DNA of 32,986 nucleotides from Sedimentisphaerales bacterium (GTDB taxonomy: Bacteria > Planctomycetota > Phycisphaerae > Sedimentisphaerales > Anaerobacaceae). Made by a program: the position numbers and the translations under genes. The stretch lies in contig JAFGLV010000061.1 in the NCBI GenBank assembly GCA_016927855.1, positions 1 through 32,986 on the forward strand, in the 5' to 3' direction. How positions within the stretch are numbered: position 1 is the stretch's first letter; every line of letters starts with the position of its first letter. The notes beneath the pieces were generated by a model. That model had not been told where the DNA came from. It saw only the letters and a program-made list of their open reading frames with translations, and did no database searches. This document shows positions 1 to 8,178 of this stretch, piece after piece.

Positions 1-116
1 GGACCTTGGTTCTCTAACCATCTGCAAATCCCTGAGTTAGCACATGCTCTCTCATTTATCCATGCACAGATTTGTGAGAGGAGCCAAGTTTTTCTGGTTC
101 TTTCCCGGAATCCTGC

Positions 117-145
117 TTGACGTGATTAGGATCGCCAAATAAGAT
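117..145 (+). promoter_or_regulatory. sigma-70-type promoter of the DtxR-family gene
   Basis: A TTGACG -35 (117-122) and a TAAGAT -10 (140-145) are separated by exactly 17 bases. The -10 lies inside the iron box at 140-158, so bound repressor would block polymerase. The start codon is 27 bases past the -10. This is read directly from the sequence; activity is inferred. Confidence 0.75.
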
Positions 146-158
146 TAGGCTAACCTAA
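140..158 (+). promoter_or_regulatory. DtxR/IdeR-type iron box (autoregulatory operator)
   Basis: The 19 bases match the known IdeR/DtxR consensus TTAGGTTAGGCTAACCTAA at 17 of 19 positions (mismatches at 2 and 5). The box overlaps the -10 and ends 13 bases before the ATG of the DtxR-family gene. That placement is classic for iron-dependent autorepression. It argues that the regulator senses iron rather than manganese, since MntR sites have a different sequence. Confidence 0.82.
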
Positions 159-171
159 CTTTGGAGCTTCG

Positions 172-876
172 ATGGCCGCAGCAACGACATCTTCACTGAG
201 TGCCAGTTTGGAGGATTACCTGGCGGTGATCTTCTGGATTGCGGCAGGCAAAGGGGCCGCACGGGTCAAAGATGTGGCCAAGCGGCTACAGGTGAAGGCG
301 GCGTCGGTAACGGGTGCGTTTCAGACGCTGGCCGAGAAACAGTACGTCAATTACAGACCGTATGAGCCGGTCACGCTGACAAGGGAAGGGTTCGAACGAG
401 CCGCGCGGGTAGTGCAGCGTCACCACGCGCTGCGGCAGTTCTTGACGGAGACACTGGGGATTGACGAGGCGTCTGCCGAGAACGCGGCGTGTCGCCTGGA
501 GCATGACATCCCGAGCCCGATCGCTCAGCGCCTGGTCGCGTTCAACGAGTACGTGAAGAACCTGCCCGAGCGGGAGCAAAGCCTGATCGCGGCGTTTAGC
601 CAGGACGACGCGACGACGGCCGACGAGAGTATCTCAGTGGCGCTCGCACCGACGACGGTGGCGGACTTGAACATCGGAACCGAGGCCGTTATCGCCGGTC
701 TCAGAGGAAACAGCCGGGTTGCGAGGCGTCTGGCGGACATGGGGCTGGGACGCGGCGCACTGGTGATGGTGGAATCCGTCGCTCCGATGGGCGACCCCAT
801 TCGCGTGAAGATTCGCGGATATCGGCTGGCCTTGAGGAAGCAGGAGGCTAAAGGCATAGTGGTTATTGAGAGATAA
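172..876 (+). CDS. DtxR-family metal-dependent transcriptional repressor with FeoA domain
   Basis: This 234-residue protein is predicted to repress iron-acquisition genes when bound to a divalent metal. An N-terminal winged helix-turn-helix (about residues 10-70) begins with the family-typical SLEDYLAVIF. The metal-binding/dimerisation helices follow, with the conserved ACxxEH pattern seen as ACRLEH near residue 104. A C-terminal FeoA/SH3-like domain (about 163-234) contains RRLADMGLGRG. The full length is usual for FeoA-bearing members. The start is the ATG preceded by GGAG at 163-166. The gene has an iron box over its own promoter, and another box precedes the next gene, hemP, so the two probably form an iron-responsive pair. 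Manganese sensing is the alternative, but the operator sequence favours iron. Confidence 0.93.
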   Translation: MAAATTSSLSASLEDYLAVIFWIAAGKGAARVKDVAKRLQVKAASVTGAFQTLAEKQYVNYRPYEPVTLTREGFERAARVVQRHHALRQFLTETLGIDEASAENAACRLEHDIPSPIAQRLVAFNEYVKNLPEREQSLIAAFSQDDATTADESISVALAPTTVADLNIGTEAVIAGLRGNSRVARRLADMGLGRGALVMVESVAPMGDPIRVKIRGYRLALRKQEAKGIVVIER

Positions 877-907
877 ATCGTGCGGTCTCTTTTTTTGGGG
901 AGTCAAG

Positions 908-926
908 TTAGGCTTGGCTAACAATG
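908..926 (+). promoter_or_regulatory. second iron box, upstream of hemP
   Basis: TTAGGCTTGGCTAAC (908-922) matches the DtxR/IdeR consensus at 13 of 15 positions, and 13 of 19 over the full box. GTTAG/CTAAC arms (907-911, 918-922) flank a 6-base centre. It starts 31 bases before the hemP ATG in the gap after the repressor gene, so hemP probably has its own iron-controlled promoter. No convincing -35/-10 pair was identified. Confidence 0.68.
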
Positions 927-938
927 AGCTGAACGGAT

Positions 939-1166
939 ATGTCGATGTCAACGAATTTGGGAAACGATGCTGTGTTCGACCGTGACGCCCAAGCACAGAG
1001 CGACAAATCGGATCGGAGTCGAAGGGCCGTCCCGGACACGAGACCAGCCGATACGATTGACTCGCGGACCATTTTCGGCACGGGCAAAGAAGTGGCGATT
1101 CGTCACGGAGACCAGGTCTATCGGCTACGGATTACCCGACATGGAAGACTGATCCTCAACAAATAG
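939..1166 (+). CDS. hemP: HemP-family hemin uptake protein
   Basis: This is a 75-residue protein. Residues 40-75 carry the HemP-family core: IDSRTIFG, then a basic/beta segment with VAIRHGDQVYRLRITR and the ending GRLILNK. The first ~38 residues are polar and variable. HemP proteins are small factors tied to haem uptake, in several bacteria acting in regulation of the haem receptor; the exact role here is unknown. The gene follows an iron box and is followed by a strong hairpin terminator, so it looks like a single-gene iron-regulated transcript. A second in-frame ATG lies two codons downstream, and neither start has a strong ribosome site. No TonB haem receptor is in the window. Confidence 0.85.
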   Translation: MSMSTNLGNDAVFDRDAQAQSDKSDRSRRAVPDTRPADTIDSRTIFGTGKEVAIRHGDQVYRLRITRHGRLILNK

Positions 1167-1220
1167 TGTACTAGCGGCCAACGCAGTCGCACCTGCAACC
1201 GAGCGAGCAACGAGCCAGCC

Positions 1221-1273
1221 AGGGAGCAGACGGGACCTTCGCCAAGCGGGGTCTTGCCTGCTCCCTTTGTTTT
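1221..1273 (+). terminator. Rho-independent terminator after hemP
   Basis: A perfect 9-bp outer stem pairs AGGGAGCAG (1221-1229) with CTGCTCCCT (1258-1266). An inner GACC/GGTC stem (1234-1237/1250-1253) lies within, and the hairpin is followed by TTTGTTTT (1266-1273). It lies about 55 bases past the hemP stop and separates hemP from the chelatase gene. Confidence 0.78.
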
Positions 1274-1336
1274 GGGCGTTTGCCCGCCGCTCGAGAGATT
1301 CAACATCCGTAACAACACAGATCGAAAGGAGAGTAT

Positions 1337-2353
1337 ATGAACGACGAACGCATTCAGAAAGACGCGTCAACGAGTCAACGCCGCTGCGGCGGGCAGTGTA
1401 AACGCTGCACCTGCAAGAAGGAGGACCAGCCCGAACGCTCCGCGCGTGAGCTGTCTGCCGTCGCCGCCGCCATGATATGGCTGCTGGTTTTCTGCGGCGC
1501 GGCGTGGGGAGAGGGCCGGCCTGGCTTGTTGATTATCGCGCATGGCTCCCCCAGAGCCTCCTGGAACCAACGGGTGTCGGAGTTGGAGCAGGGTGTCCGT
1601 ACGGCGTTCGGGGACAACAACCCTTATGTCGCGACCAAAGTGGTATTCATGGAATTTGCCGAGCCGAACTTGGCCAACGGTCTGGAGTCGCTTCAAAGCG
1701 AGGGCTGTGATCGTATCGTCGCGGTGCCGCTGCTGATCGCTCCCTCGTCGCACTCGCATTGGGATATCCCGGCGCTGCTCGGCATTTATAGCGATCCCAA
1801 GATCGAGGCGGCGCTGCGAGAGGAAGGGGCTCGTTTGGTCCGGCCGCGCGTGTCGGTGACGCTGACGACGACCCTGGCCGAGAGCGACGTGATCGAGCGC
1901 ATCCTGCTCAAGCGGGTCAAGCAACTCAGCAAAGACCCGGCCCACGAAGCGGTGGTCCTGCTGGCTCACGGTAGTGAAGCCATTCCGCCGGCCTGGGATC
2001 GATTCCTTCAGCGTGCACTCACCTACATCTGTGGGCAAACCGGTATCAGCTATGGGGATTGGGCCACCGTCGCCGTCGGCCAGGAGTACGAGCGCGCGGT
2101 GACGGTCATTCAGCGAGCGGCCCGGACGCGCCGGCGCGTGATCGTCGTCGGAGCGTATCTGTCTCTTGGCGTCAAGCGCATGCATGACCGCTGGTCGGCG
2201 CGGCGCGCAGGGGAAGGCACCGAGAGGGCGGCGACGGAGAATCCTTTGCAGGGACTCGACATCGAGTTCGCCGAGCAGGGTCTTCTGCCCGATCCGATGG
2301 TGGCCGAATGGATCGTCCAGACCGCTCGCGCCGCAGTTCAGGCTCGCCCGTGA
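1337..2353 (+). CDS. membrane-anchored CbiK/CbiX-type tetrapyrrole chelatase with Cys-rich N-terminus
   Basis: The 338-residue protein has chelatase features: AHGSP near residue 68 (the catalytic-type His), HSHWDIPALLG near 140, a second LLAHGS near 210, and a two-lobed length typical of CbiK/sirohydrochlorin chelatases. These insert Co or Fe into sirohydrochlorin or related tetrapyrroles. Ahead of the domain is an unusual N-terminus with Cys at 17, 21, 24 and 26 (CGGQCKRCTC), then a hydrophobic span (about 40-58) that is either a signal peptide or an anchor. The catalytic domain is therefore predicted outside the cytoplasm, as in the periplasmic CbiK known from Desulfovibrio. The start has AAAGGAGAG just upstream (1325-1333). 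Its neighbours hemP and an iron-type DtxR regulator suggest a role in iron or haem handling rather than cobalamin synthesis; no other cobalamin genes are present. The exact metal and substrate are unknown. Confidence 0.82.
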   Translation: MNDERIQKDASTSQRRCGGQCKRCTCKKEDQPERSARELSAVAAAMIWLLVFCGAAWGEGRPGLLIIAHGSPRASWNQRVSELEQGVRTAFGDNNPYVATKVVFMEFAEPNLANGLESLQSEGCDRIVAVPLLIAPSSHSHWDIPALLGIYSDPKIEAALREEGARLVRPRVSVTLTTTLAESDVIERILLKRVKQLSKDPAHEAVVLLAHGSEAIPPAWDRFLQRALTYICGQTGISYGDWATVAVGQEYERAVTVIQRAARTRRRVIVVGAYLSLGVKRMHDRWSARRAGEGTERAATENPLQGLDIEFAEQGLLPDPMVAEWIVQTARAAVQARP

Positions 2354-2425
2354 CCGGTGTCGAGGCAACAAGAAACATCAGTCGTGTCAGGCATGCCTGG
2401 ATTCACAGAGATGAAAGGAGCGAAT

Positions 2426-3211
2426 ATGTACGCGAGAACAAGAAGGAACGACGGTTTCACTTTGATCGAATTGCTGGTGGTGATCGCCATCATCGCCGTA
2501 TTGCTCGGCATCTTGCTGCCCGGCCTGAGAGCGGCCAAGAAGCAGGCTCAGCAGGTGGTGTGCGTCTCCCAGTTGCGGCAACTGGCGCTGGCCCACGAGA
2601 TGTATCAGCAGAGCCATGACGGCTGGATCGTGCCGGCCACGCAGGAACTCGGCGTCAATGAGTATTGGTACAACACGCTGGGTCCCTATTTCGAGCATCG
2701 CAATGTAGGCCACGCCAATGAGCATCCCGACGACATCGGACGGGATATCCTGCTCTGTCCTCTGGACAAAGCGGCCTATCCCGAGATGCTCAACCCGCAT
2801 TGCAGCGACAATCCGCAGGGCTGGTTGTCCTACGCCCTGAACAGTCAGCCGACGCGCCATGTCAACCGTCGGATGAAGGAGTTCGCCGGCGCCGGAGGTA
2901 ACAAGGTGACGCGACTGCGCCACCCGTCCCAGACGATGCTCCACTGCGACTTCGCCTACCGGGCCTGGATCTGCGATTCGATCACGCTGACCCGCAACCA
3001 GTACGGTTCCGAACCGGGAGCGCACTTTGAGGCCATGCCGGGCTATCCCGAGCAGAACAAGACCGTCGAAGTCGCCTACCGGCATAACGGCCGCATGAGC
3101 GTGCTCTGGGTGGATGGACACGTTTCGTTGCCCAAGGAACGGCTCCCTTCGGCAGAAGAACGCGCGACGTTCTGGGGCGCCGTCTATGACAAATTGGGCG
3201 GAAGCGATTGA
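2426..3211 (+). CDS. type II secretion-like pseudopilin, H-X9-DG family
   Basis: The 261-residue protein has a short basic leader ending in Gly10, then FTLIELLVVIAIIAVLLGILLP, the prepilin peptidase/methylation signature and membrane helix. The C-terminus has a His followed by nine residues and DGH (RHNGRMSVLWVDGH), the H-X9-DG motif common in Planctomycetes and relatives, where such proteins occur in large families. The start was chosen at 2426 because AAAGGAG (2414-2420) sits 5 bases upstream and gives a normal leader; an upstream frame from 2357 would add 23 unlikely residues. No secretion ATPase or peptidase gene is nearby. Its role is probably a surface or envelope pseudopilin; its ligand is unknown. 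Confidence 0.88.
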   Translation: MYARTRRNDGFTLIELLVVIAIIAVLLGILLPGLRAAKKQAQQVVCVSQLRQLALAHEMYQQSHDGWIVPATQELGVNEYWYNTLGPYFEHRNVGHANEHPDDIGRDILLCPLDKAAYPEMLNPHCSDNPQGWLSYALNSQPTRHVNRRMKEFAGAGGNKVTRLRHPSQTMLHCDFAYRAWICDSITLTRNQYGSEPGAHFEAMPGYPEQNKTVEVAYRHNGRMSVLWVDGHVSLPKERLPSAEERATFWGAVYDKLGGSD

Positions 3212-3310
3212 TCCTCTGAGTCTCTGGAGCACACAAAGACAACGAAGAAGACCTCAGAAGTAGTGTTGTAATCGTGATATCAACAGCGATTAGTACCGAA
3301 GGAGTAAAGT

Positions 3311-5056
3311 ATGAAACCGAGACAGTATGTCCTCAGGGTGGCTATACTGGCCCTGATAGTTGGATCGGCGCCAGGCGTGACAGTCACACTGACCGATGAC
3401 GATTCCTGCACGGCGATGGGGGCCCTGGCCGACGATGATGCCGATGGCTACTCGGTCGTTCTAACGGGTCACGGCGGCGCCGCGGCCAAGCCCTATATCA
3501 GCACACCGTTTCCCGGCGGCGGTACATACGCGCACACCCGCAGGGCGATAGCCGAATTCTCGCTCATGCCGATGCGGCGCATTGCCCATGAGCCCAACGC
3601 CGTGAGGTCGGCCGTGCTGCGTTTCTATTTTGACGACGTCATTTTCCCAGGCTCGTCCCTTGAGCCCTGGACCACACAGGATTTCACGCTTGAATTGTAC
3701 ACGGATACGGCCGGCGGCAGTGTCGAAGGTCTCGACGTCGACGGTCTCGTCGCTGATACGCAGACAGGCGATAGCTCCGACGGTTGGGCGAGCGAGCCGG
3801 TTGAAACGTGGCATTTCGTCGCCGGTGCGACCGGTCCTTACCCGGCCGGGCGGACCATCGTCGGCATGTATGGTCCTGACGAGCCTTACCCGGCCGCCTT
3901 TGGTGACGACGAGCTGATGATCTACGGCATGATCGGCTTCGAGGTCGATGTGACACAGCGCCTCATTGCGGCTCTGGCCGATCCCAATGTATCTCATGTC
4001 GGCTTTCGCTGGATCTCGAACACGCCGGACGGTTACTGGACGAGCATGGACCCGGAAGGCTACCTGCCTGCGCTGTCGGTTGACATGCAGGCAGACGCAC
4101 CCTTGACTTTCGTGCTGACGTCGTCGGACATCGGTCCGGTGACGGGCGATCAGCACAGCGGCCGGGCTTATCACATCTTCAATGGCCCGCACGACGAAGC
4201 AGTGTATCTGACCGCGCGGGAATGGACCGGCAGTCACAGCCCGCAACTGAACGTGGTCTGGCCGATTCCGGATGGAATCATCGAGTGGGACGTTTTCACC
4301 GACCCCAATCGAATGTCCGAGCGTCCCGAGGCGGTTACGTATGATGCCGCAGGGAATCCTCTCTACGTCTATTGGGACGTGGCGGAGGAGGATTTCGTTC
4401 TGGTCGCCGATGAAAACGATGTCCCTGAGACGGTGGCGAAGGTTTACTATGAGCAATGGTCGTCCGACCTGCCGCTGAGCCTGGGCAACTACGGTCCGGT
4501 GCCCGGGACGACTTCCGACGTTCAACATGCGCTGCTCACCGAGTTCAAGATGGAGCGGCCTTCCTGGTATGGGCTGGATCCGAACGCGCTGACGCGAGCA
4601 TACATTGAGCTGACCATCGACCGCGTGGTGGACATGTCGCTCAGCGGGAACAACATGGCCCTGCCGCCCAGCCTGCTCTACGTCAACGGCTTCGCCGGCG
4701 ATGGTATCGTAGGGCGTTTCGAGAATGCCCAGGCGGACTTCGAACGCATCGACCATGTCAATGCGGACGCGACAGCCTGGCTGACCATCGACGGCAGTCC
4801 CGAGGGGACTCCCATCACCGATTTCTCGCTGTCGTGGCACAAGCTGGTCGATCCCGGCCAGAGCGAGCCGCTGACGCTGCACATTGACGTAACCGAATCT
4901 GTGCGTGAGCGATTGGCGGCCGGGGTAGATTTCGCCGGCTTCGTGCTGTCGTGCTCGTCCGATGGAGACTTTTGCCTAGCGAGCATCGACCTCGTTGACG
5001 ATGTCCGAGGTACCGCCTACCTACCGGCACTGGTCCTGGAGACGACCCTTCAGTAA
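3311..5056 (+). CDS. large secreted beta-rich protein of unknown function
   Basis: The 581-residue protein has a signal peptide (basic MKPRQ start, hydrophobic stretch to about residue 20, acceptor near SAPG-VT). The rest is Asp/Gly-rich with alternating beta-strand patterns and no membrane span. Segments such as RRAIAEFSL, AVLRFYFDD and RAYIELTI resemble the jelly-roll strands of DNRLRE/CBM96-like secreted proteins, and the pattern seems to recur about residue 415. This family assignment is tentative. GAAGGAG (3298-3304) precedes the ATG at 3311. It sits between a pseudopilin and a barrel/cytochrome pair, all export-related, but it has its own upstream gap of 99 bases. No enzyme active site was recognised. 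Confidence 0.8.
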   Translation: MKPRQYVLRVAILALIVGSAPGVTVTLTDDDSCTAMGALADDDADGYSVVLTGHGGAAAKPYISTPFPGGGTYAHTRRAIAEFSLMPMRRIAHEPNAVRSAVLRFYFDDVIFPGSSLEPWTTQDFTLELYTDTAGGSVEGLDVDGLVADTQTGDSSDGWASEPVETWHFVAGATGPYPAGRTIVGMYGPDEPYPAAFGDDELMIYGMIGFEVDVTQRLIAALADPNVSHVGFRWISNTPDGYWTSMDPEGYLPALSVDMQADAPLTFVLTSSDIGPVTGDQHSGRAYHIFNGPHDEAVYLTAREWTGSHSPQLNVVWPIPDGIIEWDVFTDPNRMSERPEAVTYDAAGNPLYVYWDVAEEDFVLVADENDVPETVAKVYYEQWSSDLPLSLGNYGPVPGTTSDVQHALLTEFKMERPSWYGLDPNALTRAYIELTIDRVVDMSLSGNNMALPPSLLYVNGFAGDGIVGRFENAQADFERIDHVNADATAWLTIDGSPEGTPITDFSLSWHKLVDPGQSEPLTLHIDVTESVRERLAAGVDFAGFVLSCSSDGDFCLASIDLVDDVRGTAYLPALVLETTLQ

Positions 5057-5379
5057 CCCTTGCGCACGCACTCAGGCGTATGCGCGAGCCGGATCGTTGC
5101 GCAGGTCGTGACCCATCTCGGTTTCTTCCGAGGCCACCTGGTCCAATGACCTAATTTGCAGCGATCCGGCTCGCTCCGTATGGCAACTGAACCTGCTCGA
5201 CTTTCTCCTGAAACAATACGGATGTGCTGGGAAATCAAGCGCGTCGCCCTTGAGAATTGTCTGAATTGCCCGGCGGCGGCATTGCAGCCTCCCGGCGCTT
5301 CTGGTATGAAGGACGCTATCGTCGCGACGTGGTCGCGTCACGTTCACTGCGCATCACCTTTAGTCGAAGGGAGTCGAGC
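5057..5379. other. 323-bp intergenic stretch with nested inverted repeats
   Basis: I see no convincing gene in this stretch. It holds the nested inverted repeat at 5084-5174, described separately. The last 20 bases contain GAAGGGAG (5366-5373), the ribosome site that decides the start of the following barrel gene. A frame open from 5257 would extend that gene N-terminally, but the added residues lack signal-peptide character. Confidence 0.6.
5084..5174. repeat. nested inverted repeat, possible structured RNA or palindromic element
   Basis: GCGAGCCGGATCGTTGC (5084-5100) pairs with 5158-5174 over 17 positions with one mismatch. Within the 57-base interior, CAGGT (5102-5106) pairs with ACCTG (5136-5140), and inside that CTCGG (5117-5121) pairs with CCGAG (5128-5132) around a TTTCTT loop. 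Three nested stems are more than expected by chance. There is no T-run, so it is not a simple terminator. It could be a structured leader or a dispersed palindromic repeat. Confidence 0.6.
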
Positions 5380-6231
5380 ATGAGATCGCGATCGTGGGTG
5401 CGATGGGGCCCGACAAAAGAGGATTGGCGGATCATCGGCAGCGTCGCCTTCGTTACGCTGCTTGTGGCAGCGCCGGCGCCGGCGCAGTTCTTCAAGGTCT
5501 ATCCCTATAAGACCGCCGACGCGGGCGCGGTCGAGGTCAGCTACTGGACCACGTTCATCCCGTCGTCCGACGGCATGATCGACTACGCCAACGGGAGCAG
5601 CTATTCGCGCGAGGACCTCTGGGCGCATTCGCTCGAGCTGGAGTACGGCCTGTCGCACAAGCTCACGATCGGTTACTACGCCGACTTCCTGCGCCCCGAA
5701 GAAGGCAGCTTCGACTACATCCAGTCCAAGCTGTTGGCGCGATATCGGTTGTTCGAGAAGTACGAGCTGCCGGTCGATCTGGCGCTGTACGGCGAGTACG
5801 TGATCCCGGACCGACAATACAGCGACGCGGAGAAACTCGAGTTCCGCTTCATCATCGAGAAGGACTTCGGTCCGTGGCGCGTGGACCTCAACCCGATCCT
5901 GGAGAAGGTGACCAGCGGTCCCGACATCGAGGAGGGGTTGGAGTTCGCCTACGCCGCGGGCATCTACTACGAGAACATGGGCGACGGCCTCTGGGCGACG
6001 GACCGGTACCACGTCGTGCCGGGTCTGGAGTTCTATGGCTCGGTGGGCGAATTGGCCGCCGCCGGCGGTTGGGACGAGCGCCAGCACTACATCTTCCCGG
6101 TCGTCGACGTGTTCATCCCCAGGTACTCGGACTGGAAGGTGCACTGGAGCTTCGGACCCGGGTTCGGGATCAGCGACGCGGCCGACGATCTCGTATTCAA
6201 GAGCATCCTCACCGCGGAATTCATCTTCTGA
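5380..6231 (+). CDS. outer-membrane beta-barrel-type protein upstream of multihaem cytochrome
   Basis: The 283-residue protein has a long signal peptide (basic start, hydrophobic VAFVTLLVAA, cleavage after APAQ). The mature part has alternating aromatic/polar strands typical of porin-like barrels, for example LWAHSLELEYGLSHKLTIGYYADF and KLLARYRLFEKY, and it ends in a terminal Phe (ILTAEFIF), a typical outer-membrane-protein C-terminus. The start at 5380 is set by GAAGGGAG six bases upstream. The next gene, 49 bases on, encodes a pentahaem c-type cytochrome, so the two may act together as a barrel-cytochrome electron conduit or as a c-cytochrome with its outer-membrane partner. No specific family could be assigned. 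Confidence 0.82.
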   Translation: MRSRSWVRWGPTKEDWRIIGSVAFVTLLVAAPAPAQFFKVYPYKTADAGAVEVSYWTTFIPSSDGMIDYANGSSYSREDLWAHSLELEYGLSHKLTIGYYADFLRPEEGSFDYIQSKLLARYRLFEKYELPVDLALYGEYVIPDRQYSDAEKLEFRFIIEKDFGPWRVDLNPILEKVTSGPDIEEGLEFAYAAGIYYENMGDGLWATDRYHVVPGLEFYGSVGELAAAGGWDERQHYIFPVVDVFIPRYSDWKVHWSFGPGFGISDAADDLVFKSILTAEFIF

Positions 6232-6280
6232 CATCCGTCGCGAACGTAACCGCAGGCCCTGGCAGAAAGGTCGATTTCAC

Positions 6281-7759
6281 ATGAAACGCAACATCTCTCT
6301 CATCGTGCTCGTAACCGTCGGTGGCGGTGTGCTGGCGGCGCCCGGTCTCGTCCGGGCCCAGAAGCAGCAGCCCAAGCACGCGCTCGACCACTGGGAAGAC
6401 CCGTACCACTGCGTCGGTTGCCACCAGGAACGTTTCACGGACTGGTCGGCGGCGCAGATGTCGTGCGGCTTTACCGGTGATTTCTTCCAGACGCAGTACT
6501 TTCAGTATGCCGTCGTGGATTCCCAGCGCGATCCCAAGATGGCTGGCCTGGCGGCCGATTGTCTTGGGTGCCACTCGCCGTCGGCGTATCTGTCCGGCCT
6601 GGTGCCTCCCCCTCCGTCGCGGGCCCTGGACAACTACTGGGACCAGGCCTGGCCGTGGCTGGGCTCGTACCAGACGCTGGGGCAAGCGCGCCAGGCCTTG
6701 GACAACGCCGCGGTGAATCCACCTTACCGCGAGCGGTGGCGCAACAGCCGGCCGGTGACCAAGCAGGATGCCGACCGAGGTGTGTTCTGCGATTTCTGTC
6801 ACTCGATCAAGAGCATCGAGAACCGCCAGCCGTTCAATCACAACTACGTTCCTGACACCGGGCCGGGGCGCAACACGAAGCGCGCCGACCTTGAGTTCCC
6901 TTGGTCACCGTACCATGAGACCCAAGTCTCCGAGCTCCATGAAAGCGCCGGCCTGTGCGGTATCTGCCACAACGAGAAGAACCCGTTGGGCGTCTGGGTC
7001 AAGGCGACCCATATCGAATGGACCGAGACGCGGTACGCCAAACGCGACCTCGTCTGTCAGTGGTGTCACATGCCGCCGCGCGAAGGCAAGCCCGCCAAGA
7101 TGGGCCGTGAGCGTCCCTGGAATCACGCCCATTGGTTCGGCGGCGGCTTCACCGGTTTCGTCGAAGGCGCCGCGAAGGTGACGCTTGCCGTGGACGAGAC
7201 TGCCGTCAGGGCCGGAAGCTCGATTTCCTTTGAGGTTTCCGTCGGCGACATCGCGACCGGTCATTGGTTCCCGACCGGCGCGACCGAGGAACGCGACGTC
7301 TGGCTGCACGTCGCGGTCTTCGACGCCGACGGCAACGAATTGCAGCACATCCCGGTCCCGCCCGATCCGAACGATCCGAACGATCGCTATTTCATCACGT
7401 CGAACATCATGGAAGCGTTTCCGAGCCATAGCTCATACGGCGGGGCGCTCGCACGCGATGCCTTGCCGGAAGGGGACCGGATCTACCAGGACATCTTCCT
7501 CGACTCGGCCGGCAAAGCCACTTTCGGCCAGTGGTACGCGGTTCAGATCGTGGGCAATCGTCTCAAGCCCGATGAAACGCGGGTCGAGAGATACACCTGG
7601 CCGATCCGAGCGGACATGGCAGGTCAGGACGTCTACGTACGCGCATCGCTCTGGTATCGGCGGATGGCGGACTCGCATGCCGAGCATCTGGGCATCGACA
7701 GGCGTCTGCACCTGCTCGTATCCGAGGACGAGAAGAGGATTCACGTCATAAGTAATTAG
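6281..7759 (+). CDS. secreted pentahaem cytochrome c (cytochrome c554-like)
   Basis: The 492-residue protein has a signal peptide (MKRNISLIVLV to LVRAQ) and five CXXCH haem sites: CVGCH 44, CLGCH 94, CDFCH 170, CGICH 226 and CQWCH 259. Distal His candidates are scattered between them. The haem region resembles the cytochrome c554 family. The C-terminal ~210 residues contain no haem motif and are beta-rich (strands around GHWFPTGATEERDVWLHVAVFDADG), an appended sandwich-like domain also known from other environmental multihaem cytochromes. The ATG at 6281 has AGAAAGG at 6264-6270; an upstream open frame from 6035 overlaps the barrel gene and is rejected. It probably transfers electrons in the periplasm or at the outer membrane, with the preceding barrel protein as likely partner. 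The electron donor and acceptor are unknown. Confidence 0.9.
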   Translation: MKRNISLIVLVTVGGGVLAAPGLVRAQKQQPKHALDHWEDPYHCVGCHQERFTDWSAAQMSCGFTGDFFQTQYFQYAVVDSQRDPKMAGLAADCLGCHSPSAYLSGLVPPPPSRALDNYWDQAWPWLGSYQTLGQARQALDNAAVNPPYRERWRNSRPVTKQDADRGVFCDFCHSIKSIENRQPFNHNYVPDTGPGRNTKRADLEFPWSPYHETQVSELHESAGLCGICHNEKNPLGVWVKATHIEWTETRYAKRDLVCQWCHMPPREGKPAKMGRERPWNHAHWFGGGFTGFVEGAAKVTLAVDETAVRAGSSISFEVSVGDIATGHWFPTGATEERDVWLHVAVFDADGNELQHIPVPPDPNDPNDRYFITSNIMEAFPSHSSYGGALARDALPEGDRIYQDIFLDSAGKATFGQWYAVQIVGNRLKPDETRVERYTWPIRADMAGQDVYVRASLWYRRMADSHAEHLGIDRRLHLLVSEDEKRIHVISN

Positions 7760-7767
7760 TTGTGCAC

Positions 7768-8178
7768 TCAGGTCGGGGCGGCCACCCGCTGGCGCCTGGC
7801 GGTCGACGCGGCACCGGCCCGGGAGGTCCGTACTGTGCGAAACCGGCGCCAGCAGGGCCAGTGCGCCCGGCCGGTCGGATCGGCCTGCATGCGCTGGATG
7901 TTACGGCGCGCACTTTGCCTTCGTTGGCCCGCCTGCGTTTTCATCGCCACCAGCAGGGCGCCTGCGGAAGCACCGCCGGAGTAGCTCAACGCCAGCGACC
8001 AGTTATTGGTACGCACGAAATTCGACAGCACCCACAACCCCAAGAGATTTTCGATAAAGACAATGGAAACAAGAATGAGCTTCTCGCCGCGCGCGCAAGC
8101 AAGCGTGCGACGCAACGCGAGATACCACTCGGCGCAGCCAACTACCAAGTAGAGGACGACGTTCGTGAGGAGGCTCAT
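7768..8178 (-). CDS. small membrane protein with an Arg-rich tail, unassigned
   Basis: This is a 136-residue minus-strand frame. The first ~83 residues look like a genuine membrane protein with three hydrophobic segments (about 4-17, 34-55 and 60-80) and conserved-looking EWYLALRRTLACARGE and FIENLLGLWVL stretches, loosely like small DUF5698/DUF2179-type membrane domains. GAGGAAG lies 5 bases before the ATG. The remaining ~50 residues are Arg/Ala-rich and low in hydrophobicity, so the original stop may have been lost or the tail may be non-conserved. It ends 8 bases from the convergent cytochrome stop. The function is unknown. Confidence 0.55.
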   Translation of the reverse strand: MSLLTNVVLYLVVGCAEWYLALRRTLACARGEKLILVSIVFIENLLGLWVLSNFVRTNNWSLALSYSGGASAGALLVAMKTQAGQRRQSARRNIQRMQADPTGRAHWPCWRRFRTVRTSRAGAASTARRQRVAAPT

